A program made the position numbers and the translations under genes. This document shows, one piece after another, positions 33,490 through 41,551 of a stretch of DNA of 64,000 nucleotides; the first letter of the stretch is position 1, and the number at the start of each line of letters is the position of its first letter. The notes beneath the pieces are model-generated. The model did no database searches. It was given only the letters and a program-made list of their open reading frames with translations, and was not told the origin of the DNA. Source of the stretch: Gaeumannomyces sp. JS-464 (Eukaryota; Ascomycota; Sordariomycetes; Magnaporthales; Magnaporthaceae); NCBI GenBank assembly GCA_002197995.1, contig NGZR01000004.1, forward strand, positions 4,588,001 through 4,652,000. Reading direction: 5' to 3'.

Positions 33490-34401
33490 CTACACGCATT
33501 GGCTGTACCACTCGTTGGTGACCTTGCAAGTCCCTTGAGCACAGGTTTTAGGCCCAGTCCAGTCCTTGCCACCACACTGGCCGTACAAAGGCGCGCTCGC
33601 AGCACCACCACCACCACCACCACCTGTGTTGCCGCCGCCATTGTTACCGCCGCCACCACCCGTGTTCCCACCACCACCTCCGCCGCCGCCTCCGGAGCCG
33701 TTGTCCACCCAGACGGCCGGGCCGGGCATGACGTAGCGCGCCGGGTTGTTGGTCCACTTGTTGTAGGCGATGCCGGGGTCGTTGGCCCTATACAGGCCGG
33801 GGATCTTGACGAGCGGCCCGGGCGTGCCGCCTCCGGGCCCCTCGATCTTGAGCTGCGCGCACTCCATGTAGAACTGGCCCCTGCCGACGTGCGATTCGTG
33901 GATGGCCAGGTGCTCGACCCGGACCAGGTACTCGCCGGGCGGGATGCGGGCCGGGATGGTGAATTCGATCCGGTCCTTCTGCCACGTGCACCACGCCGCG
34001 TCCTGGTTCGGCTGCCCGCCGCACAGGCCCGTCTCGTACGCCTTGAACCAGTCGCCCGACCCGTCGTAGCTGCTGACGGACCCGGGGGCCTTGGACATGT
34101 ACACGAAGCCCGGCCCGGGGTGCTCGATGAACTCGTTGTACCACAGCTTGAAGCCGACGCGGTCGCCGGCCTTGACGGTGTACGTCTGGGCCGAGCCGGG
34201 ACGCGCGCCCGTGTTGCAGCGCAGGTCGGGCGAGTTGACGACGTCGTTGGTGAAGGACGGCATGTAGCTGTTGCTGTTCTTGCGGATGTACGTGTAGTCG
34301 CCGCCCTTGGCCTGCCCGTTGACGATCAGCTGGCTGAAGATGTAGTGGGCCTGCGCGGCGAGGGGGGCCGCCAGCAGGCTCAGGGTCAAGGACGCCTTCA
34401 T
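33490..34401 (-). CDS. AA9 lytic polysaccharide monooxygenase with CBM1, secreted
   Basis: A 303-residue, single-exon copper enzyme that oxidatively cleaves cellulose. The signal peptide (1-18, ending QA) is followed by His19, the N-terminal copper-brace His. The second copper His lies in [34 protein letters not shown] supplies the secondary-sphere His and the axial Tyr. The cysteine pairs and the YRANDPGI...Y end are family-typical. A long Gly/Asn-rich linker, encoded by trinucleotide-like repeats, leads to a CBM1 ([28 protein letters not shown]). The long open frame on the opposite strand (33409-34821) is a composition artefact. Confidence 0.93.
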   Translation of the reverse strand: MKASLTLSLLAAPLAAQAHYIFSQLIVNGQAKGGDYTYIRKNSNSYMPSFTNDVVNSPDLRCNTGARPGSAQTYTVKAGDRVGFKLWYNEFIEHPGPGFVYMSKAPGSVSSYDGSGDWFKAYETGLCGGQPNQDAAWCTWQKDRIEFTIPARIPPGEYLVRVEHLAIHESHVGRGQFYMECAQLKIEGPGGGTPGPLVKIPGLYRANDPGIAYNKWTNNPARYVMPGPAVWVDNGSGGGGGGGGGNTGGGGGNNGGGNTGGGGGGGAASAPLYGQCGGKDWTGPKTCAQGTCKVTNEWYSQCV

Positions 34402-34536
34402 CTTGGGCAGAAGGAGACGCTGTTCTCCGCGAGGAAGAGAGGGCCAAGGGAAACGAAGGGAGTGAAGACTCGTGCTTGCCGCAACTGTCCTCCAGGTGTC
34501 CAGTGGGTCGGTGCCAACAGACTAGCTGGAAGGGCG

Positions 34537-34544
34537 CTTTTATA
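34537..34544 (-). promoter_or_regulatory. TATA box of the AA9 gene
   Basis: TATAAAAG on the minus strand, about 135 bp upstream of the ATG at 34401. Confidence 0.55.
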
Positions 34545-36697
34545 CAAGATCGCACATCTGCACAACCTTGCCGTCCCCCCGCTTCTAGAATGCATAGTCC
34601 GCCTACCTCTTATCCGTCCCCAGACCCGGACTTCGATCCCGAACATCGAGTGCAACGCCCTTGGCGTCTGTCCCATGGATCCGGCCTTGTCCCACCAATC
34701 ACGGGAACATGTATTACATGAGACTGCCGACGGAATAAGAATCGCTGGTGGGATTCTAGGAGATGGCAAACATGCCAAGAAGCGCCAAATTTCTTCTTTT
34801 CTCCTTCCCCTCTCGACATAGCCACCCGGCAGTCACCCGCAGCGTCCCATCGTGGACATCCACCTTCCGCAAAAATCCCACGGCGGGCAGGCCGAATGTG
34901 GCGGCAGTATATGCCGGCCACTAAGATCCCACAGCACCGTTGGCGCGAATCTTCGATGCTACCGTGGTAGGCATTCAGTATCTAGTTTGGGAAAATGCAT
35001 GCCCGTTGGCGCTTGCAGAATGCCGAAGTAGTTTTACGGTGAGATTCCCATGACTTCCGGGTCTTTTTCTCTACAGCTTAGCACATGAGAATCGGCCCAA
35101 AGACGAATGGAGGGGATGCTCAATTCGGGAATGGACGTATCGACCTTGGAAAACGGAGGCAGGAAAAAGCAAATTTTGTCCTGAGTGAGAGCTGGTTAAT
35201 ATGAGACAGTCAAGCCCTGTGGCTTCCCACCCAGGTCTCGCATTAACCTGTAGGCACCCAGCTGGGCGGTTTCACTTCCGTCGGGATTGCTTTTCCTCCA
35301 TCTGCCAACGGCGTGACGGGGTGTGGGGGCCAACCTTTTTTGCGGGGGAAGGAGCCGCCTGATCGGCGCAACTACGGTGAGATTTGATCGTCGACGCCTT
35401 GCCGGGTTAGGCCGCGGCGACCCCTGGAATAGGTAGGACTGAAAACGGACGATCGTCTCCGGGCTGCTGCGACTCGCCGGCATGGCGCCCTCGTGCGCGG
35501 TCAGCAGACATTGGAACAAGCCCACTGGGGTTATAAAAATGGTATTTTTAAACTGTATGTCTCGGCTTGGCTTGTTGATGTATTTCTCCGGGGAAATCCT
35601 CTTGATGCCTTTTTTTCGTCTTGGCTTCATCTCGATATCACCTTCCCTGCAACCCAAAGGCACGAGTTCGGACCGATTGTGCCATGACCTATGCCATATG
35701 ACTACAACCGGGAGAGGTAAACAGAGTCGCAAGCTTTCTAGTCCATCGACATCTGGCAAGCTGCCGCATATCATCATCGGCCACCTCTAAGACACTCAGA
35801 CAGGTCAGCCCTAGCTCAGGCACGGTGACAAGTTCCGAAGCTTCTCTTATAGTGGCCAGAAGAATGTGGCTGGTGCGTATTGTCGGGAACCTCCAAATCT
35901 AGGCCAAGCTCAATAATTTCAAGTAATCATGGTAGACAGAGTGGGACACCATCCTTTCCCGCCCGCCCTGAAATCTAGCTCCGTCAACAGAAGAAGACAG
36001 CAGGGAGAGGTTCTCCACTATGCGCCGTCCTATCTGTGGCATCCATGGAGCCATCGACTCCGAGAAACAAGGATAGAGATGAGAAAGCAACAGGCGCTCG
36101 ACAGCGACTAATAAGCGGATGTAGTAATCAACTAAAGATAGCATTTTATCGCGCATTTCCCCAAGTTCCCTTGGGCAGGCTTGGATCGGGAAATATTTGC
36201 TTGTCGAGCCAGATGGAACAAATTGTGGGCTGTCACCACCAACCGCTTTTGAGTAAAACCAACAGGTGGCGGTGCACCCCAGATCGTGCTGTGCCGCCAG
36301 ACTTCCGAGATGCCAACAACCCATTATCACCCAAAATTCTGGCCGGCTGTGCATCGTCACAGCCATGTCTACAGGGATCAGGATACATGTTGGTTTGGCG
36401 AATGTGACCGGAGCCCCCAAGTACCTAAAATAAGACACGCTAGCCCAGGATTTAGATCGTGTGAAGCTAGATCATCGAGGCAAATTACTACACAGACTCG
36501 GGATATAATTGTGCGGTGGTGACGCTCAAAATGCACCAGACTTCACCTCAATCAACATTGTCGAAACCATCTTCGCCATCTCCCCATCACAGCACGTTTC
36601 ATTACCAAATTCCTCCAGCAAAAACCGCTCATATTTGTGAACTATCACCCTATCTCAGTACCACGCAACCCTCCTCTCCAGTTAGCGATCCATCGCC
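34545..36697. other. Intergenic region of about 2.1 kb with an orphan minus-strand frame
   Basis: Mostly featureless. The minus strand has a 179-codon open frame (35899-36438) that looks fairly protein-like (LVDYYIRLLVAVERLLLSH), but no family, promoter or splice signals support it. Another frame at 35196-35777 has low-complexity basic composition. Neither is called a gene. Confidence 0.35.
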
Positions 36698-37131
36698 ATG
36701 TCAACTCTCAAAACCGCGATCCTCCTGATCTTCCCCCTCGCCGCATATGGAGCTGCCATTCCGCCACCAACGGGCAGCATCCGGAGGCCCGCCTAACCAA
36801 AGCCAACGGTAAAAACACGGCCATGGCTCGGCTCAGCATCACTGACGCCGCACCCGCGCCCGGCTCTACCAATGGCGTTGCCGCCGCCGCCACGGACGAG
36901 GAGAAAAGGTGCAAGAAGCGCACAGGTTATAGATGGAACGCATATCAGCAGAAATGCTATGCCATCGGAGACTTCGACGACTTCGAGCAGTTGACGGCGG
37001 GAATTCGGGAAAAGCCGAAGGTGAAGAGCTGCTTCAAAACGCCCGGCTGCAAGGGCAAGGGTAGTGAAAAGTTGCCGCCGACCACGCTGCCCCCGCAGGA
37101 ACCCAAAGAGGCTAGCCTGCTTATAGGATGA
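36698..37131 (+). pseudogene. Small secreted protein with a frame break
   Basis: An ATG at 36698 starts a clean signal peptide (MSTLKTAILLIFPLAAYGAA), but that frame stops at about 36794. The mature-like part is in the next frame from about 36750 to the TGA at 37129-37131. It reads as a basic protein with four cysteines (KRC, QKC, KSC, PGC) around TGYRWNAYQQKCYAIGDFDDFEQL and ending in a Pro/Thr-rich tail. No GT-AG intron joins the two, so a one-base indel between about 36750 and 36790 is the simplest reading. It resembles a small cationic effector-type protein. No family recognised. Confidence 0.5.
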
Positions 37132-37646
37132 ATTCGCTGGCTTGCGAGGCTCCACTCACCTCGAGAAGAAGCTTGTAGTTGCAAAACCGTGCAAGAGCTT
37201 GGATTGTATGTGGAGGCAGTGGACAAGACATGCGCTTGGGAATTTCCCAGGGCCACCCTAGGTTAAAACGTGAGGTTTTTAATAGATTTGACAGCACACT
37301 GAGGGTGGTAACTTCACATGGATAATTATTTTGCGACATCACAAGGTGCATTGGAGTTTGGACTTATCCCTCGCTTTTATCATCGACTTTTCGTCTTCCG
37401 TAGATATAGAGTTTCTTCTAGTGATAGTTGTCTTTTACGACTGAATTAAGTATAGGAAGCCCCAGATACACGGACGGCTAGAGGGAACAGATAGTAAGGT
37501 TACCCGCCGTTGATGTGTGATAAGAAAGCCGAAGTAGAAATAGGATTAGCGCGAAATGGCGTTGCCAGTGAGTATAGGTACGTACCTATGACGAAGACTT
37601 TATAGCAGGATGAGAAGAACAGTCATTGTGAGTTCCTCATGTATCC
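37132..37646. other. Intergenic region
   Basis: About 0.5 kb with no supported feature. Confidence 0.5.
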
Positions 37647-38780
37647 TCATCCTCGCCGCGGCGCCTTCGGCTTTCTCACCGTCGTGAGGTCGGCAATGAA
37701 AGGGTTTTCGGGGAAGGTGTCAGCAATAAGCCAGCCCGTTCTAAGTTTGAACGTGCCTTCCGCCAGGGCGGCGGCCCGGTCCTCGGACGAAGCCGTCATG
37801 GAATTGGCCGAGTTGTTGCGAGACATGCGCCTGGCGACGGCCAGGAACTGGACGAGCGACTCCCCGCCGCCCGTATTGTTGAGTACGTTGCGCTCCAGCC
37901 TCCCCATGAAGGAGATGGCGTCGCGCAGCAGGGCCTCCATGTCGTCGCCCCCAAGACCGCGGAATGGTCGACCAGGTCGTCGAGAGGTTTGCGGATCTCG
38001 GTCCAGATGGCGCCATGCGCTTCGTCCGCGTAGCCGCGCAGGTGGGTGTAGATGTAGTTGCGGAGGCTGGCGAGCTGCCCGTGGAGCCAGTGGAGCCGGG
38101 CCCGGCTGTCCCTGGGCCCCCAGACGAGGTGGCCCTCGCAAAAGTCGCCGAGCAGGAACGTCGGGATGGGTGCGCCCTCGGGGAAGTCGACAAAGACGTT
38201 TGAGGCGACCTCGTCCCCGTGGGTTATGGAGAAGCCGCGGTGCCCCAGCTGCGTGGCGCGGATGGCCGTGAGGATGTCGGCGATCACGCGGGCGCCCATG
38301 GCGGCGGGAACTTGACGTCGGACACCTCGAGCGCCGCCGTCAGGTTGCGCAGGCTCCCGACGTTGTAGAATCGCCAGAGGGTGCAGGGGAGGTCGCCGGG
38401 GACCATCATGTTGCCCACCGGCTGGACGCCGGTGAAGTCGAACATCATCTGCGCCACATTCGGACACTGCTTTGAGCTGTCGCACTGAGCCCGCTGGAAC
38501 TGGGGGATGTTCCTGGCCTCCTTCCGCAGAGGTGAGCTAGGGTCCCCGCATTCCGCCTTGTCGAACTTGATCACCAAGTCACTTTCCGTGAAGATGGCGG
38601 GCGCGGCTCCCACCGCGCGGACGCGGAGGGCGACATGGTTCCTACCTTCGCCTAGCTTGCCGAGGACCTGAAAGTGCAGTCGAGGAAGTCCCGAAGTGGA
38701 CGATGATAGCCTTTGCTCTACCCATGGTTGAGAGCTGAGAGGGTTATCGGCCGTGTGTTTTCGGGGAAGCCTGTTACTGT
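37647..38780 (-). pseudogene. Protein-kinase-like gene with at least two frame breaks
   Basis: Read on the minus strand in three successive frames. N-lobe (about 38680-38320): FQVLGKLGEGRNHVALRV as a glycine-rich loop, LVIKFDKAE with the likely ATP Lys, and a hinge-like CTLWRFYNVGSLRNL. C-lobe (about 38310-37975): ITHGDEVASNVFVDF as the catalytic loop (HGD...N) and FLLGDFCEG as the metal-binding motif, GDF instead of DFG. A helical end follows (about 37970-37647). The frame changes near 38300 (CCGCCGCC) and near 37965 (a run of five G). The layout is that of divergent fungal kinase-like proteins. The 5' end is not resolved, so the upper boundary is approximate. Substrates and activity are unknown. 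Confidence 0.55.
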
Positions 38781-39670
38781 CAGGGGGGTGGTCGTTCCAT
38801 GGGAAGTGAGTGGATCCTCCTCACAACATTTGCAAATATCCGCGGAGAACTTGGAAATTTATGCTGGAAGTGCATTGGTAGTGATTTTGAGAACAAAGAT
38901 CTTGACATGGGATGGTCCTGGATAACATGCAATAAAGGATTATTGTTCATGGGAAGATAACGGGCTCGCGAACGGGCTGGAGTTCTCTTTGTGGCGAGGG
39001 TCCTGTGTCGTGCGATGTCAACAGCCAGCGATGAGTCGTTTTCCATTGTCGCGCTCAACAAAGAAGCCGCTGTATTGGGCCAGTCTGTGCTTGCGGCTAA
39101 GAGGGGACATATGCCTGCACAAGATGCTCTCTCAGTGTAGGTAGCGCTTTGGCGGAAACGGTGGATTTACGAGGATTCGTTGGCGTTCAGTCACGAAGAA
39201 CAGGTACGCGTTCTAGATCTCCCTTCACTTGCCCCAACTTGATGACTGCATGCACATTTCGCTTTGCAAGGAGATATAGGGATAGATGGACTATCGTTAG
39301 TTTATAAAGTAGATAAAATGCGATCCAAACCATGCCTATTCCTCGTTTTAACCCCCAAATACGACTAATGTATGCCGCCTTGTCTGATCCTAAACGCCCA
39401 AAAGGCTAACGTCGTGTCCGTGCTTAATCCTCACCACCAACGCGACCGCTACGTATATAAATAGTGTTGTACTGAACAAAAGATAGGAGAAAGATGTAAT
39501 ATGAGCATGAACTGAGAAAATTGCACGAAATCGGCAGAAATTTGTTGCTTGAGTATGGCTTGTGCGGCCTGGGACTAGCTGGTTGATTGTTGCGAGACCA
39601 GCGGAAACGCCTAGAGCGACGATTGGGCTCAGGCACGCCAAAAGCCCCAGCAAGGTCCCTCGCAGAGCAA
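38781..39670. other. Intergenic region
   Basis: 0.9 kb; no gene supported. Confidence 0.45.
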
Positions 39671-40219
39671 TTAATAGTCGCAATGGCTGCTGCTCCGCCT
39701 GCGGCTGTGGCGGCGCTTCTCGCCGTAGTAGACCCTCGTCGGCTCGACGACGGGCGGCATCTGCGCCGTCGTGGTGGAGGTGACGCGCACGGCGCTCCTG
39801 CTCCTGCTGCCGCGGCCGCGCGAGTGCGAGTGGTGGTGGTGGTGGTGGCCGCCGCCGTGGTGGCTGTGGCGGCTGTGGTGGCGGCTCCGGCTGCGGCGCG
39901 TGTAGCCGTCGCCGACGCCGTGGATCTCCTGGGTGTAGTACGACTGGCTGCGGGGCCGGCGGCCCTTCTCCTCCTCGTAGCTCTGGCTGGTCTGCTTGAT
40001 GAGGGCGCACCGGAAGATCCAGCACAGCAGCAGGAAGCCGAGCACGGACCCGATGACGATGCCCGCGATGGCGCCGCCGCTGAGCGTGCTGCCGCTCGTG
40101 GTCGTGACGACGTCGCCGCCGAGGGGGACGATGGTCACGGTCCCTTGGCGCGGCAGCAGAACGCGGGTCGGGACGTCGTCCGCTGTTCGAGTGGCGAGGG
40201 TGCTTGCGACTGGAGCCAT
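39671..40219 (-). CDS. Single-pass membrane protein with a His/Arg/Ser-rich cytosolic tail
   Basis: A 182-residue protein. A short N-terminal region (about 1-48) precedes one hydrophobic helix, SGGAIAGIVIGSVLGFLLLC, about residues 50-70. The tail is very basic, with dense Arg-Ser pairs and a run HHGGGHHHHHHSHS near the middle, then VRVTSTTTAQMPPV and a Cys-containing C-terminus. There is no clear signal peptide, so type III-like insertion is likely. The G-AIAG-V-G-V-G helix and charged tail recall WSC/mid2-like fungal membrane proteins, but no ectodomain is present. The His run could bind metal; function unknown. The start chosen is the ATG at 40219, although the frame is open to 40402. Confidence 0.6.
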   Translation of the reverse strand: MAPVASTLATRTADDVPTRVLLPRQGTVTIVPLGGDVVTTTSGSTLSGGAIAGIVIGSVLGFLLLCWIFRCALIKQTSQSYEEEKGRRPRSQSYYTQEIHGVGDGYTRRSRSRHHSRHSHHGGGHHHHHHSHSRGRGSRSRSAVRVTSTTTAQMPPVVEPTRVYYGEKRRHSRRRSSSHCDY

Positions 40220-41125
40220 TTTGGGCGGGCTGTGTGCAGACTGTGTGTCTGGTGTCACTGCGCCGATCAGAGGCTTGTGTTTGGTGTTCCCCAATTCGGT
40301 ATTGGTCGACAGGAGGACTGGACACGGCAGCGCGCGTGCGTGCTGCTGTCCGACAAAACTGGCTGCCCGAGGCAAAGGAACGGGCGCAAGATTCGCAAAC
40401 AAACTCTTGACGACGTGGGCGTTTGCGCTTCCCGAAAAAGCCTACGCAAAAGAACGCTACCGGGTCAAAGCAGTCACAGGGCCTCTGTTTCAGCGCCGGG
40501 CAATCGCCTGGTTTTAATCGCTCACTGAGACATCCATGATGCCGACTCACGGCGCGCAGCAGTGGTCGCAAAGGCTGGCGCGGGCGCAAAAAGTTGGAAT
40601 CACAATGACGTTATTCTTCTCCTCGGGGCTTGTCCCCCGCCCTCCCTGGCGCTCCAGCGACCAGGTTGTCGAATGGGGATGGAGAAAATCAAGGCTTGCC
40701 TCGCTCCATCTCTCGATTTTCGCGATTTTGCTCCAGATGGGATCCACACCCCGTCCGTGCCTTGTTGGTGTCGCCGCTAACTGAGGGGGGCTAGCGTGAC
40801 ATTCGATGCGAGGCACTCCACTTCATGTCTGGCTTTCCCAACCTGATCGATCCCTCCACGTGCCGTCCTTGACCATCACGGAAACCCTGGCGTGACAGTC
40901 ATGGAAGATGGGTGGCTGAGAAGGTCAGCTTGGGATGTCCGGCAGATGTGACTTCTACGTAGGTGCCGTCTGTGCCGCGTCTGCCCATATGCTGGGACCT
41001 GGCACCTCCCTTCCCGCCGGCCCGCAGCATCTTGATTCGCGGATCCCCCACTCCAATGTCATCCCACCCCAAACCTGCTGACTTGAGCCATCGACAAACC
41101 TGGCTTGGTCATCAATCAATCACAA
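40220..41125. other. Intergenic region
   Basis: Upstream region of the membrane protein gene. Nothing further seen up to tRNA-Gly. Confidence 0.5.
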
Positions 41126-41196
41126 GCGTGTGTGGTTTAAGGGTAAAATCCATCGTTGCCATCGATGGGCTCCCGGTTCGAGTCCGGGCACACGCA
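41126..41196 (+). tRNA. tRNA-Gly (GCC)
   Basis: The acceptor stem GCGTGTG/CACACGC is perfect. The D-arm (GTTT/AAAT), anticodon stem CATCG/CGATG with loop TTGCCAT (anticodon GCC), and T-arm CCCGG-TTCGAGT-CCGGG all pair, with discriminator A. Length 71 nt, no intron, and a T-run terminator follows at about 41227-41240. Confidence 0.95.
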
Positions 41197-41226
41197 TCAT
41201 AACTTGAGAGCTTGGTCTCCCAAAGC

Positions 41227-41240
41227 ATTTTTTTTTTTTT
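41227..41240 (+). terminator. Pol III T-run downstream of tRNA-Gly
   Basis: An uninterrupted T tract about 30 bp past the tRNA 3' end, as expected for RNA polymerase III termination. Confidence 0.55.
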
Positions 41241-41551
41241 GGACCTCAAGCCATCAAATCCACTTTAGGCGCCGCTTTTTAGTAACCTAAATCTCCGCCA
41301 GAGCATCGTTTTCTTGCCAAGCGCCTTTTCAGCTTCAGCCCCTAATTTTAATGTCAGGCCCCTGATTTGCCAGCTCGTATATCAATCGGCGACGATGTGC
41401 TTCACCTGCGACCGCTTGCTTTGCGGGCTATTTTTTTTTTCTGGTTTCGTTTTTATAAAACGGTACTTCATAGGCTTGCATCGGGGTGAAGAGCTCGAGT
41501 TGATGTTTGAAATACACCACAAGTTTCTGGTCGATTCTTCTTGCCCCGAGC

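Noticed and set aside
33409..34821. 470-codon plus-strand open frame over the AA9 gene
   Set aside because: Antisense shadow of the AA9 gene and linker; no protein-like motif.
35899..36438. 179-codon minus-strand open frame as a gene
   Set aside because: Composition is plausible, but no domain, signal, intron or promoter evidence supports it.
39587..40528. 313-codon plus-strand Ala/Val/Arg-rich open frame
   Set aside because: Antisense to the His/Arg-rich membrane protein; composition reflects the repeat codons of that gene.
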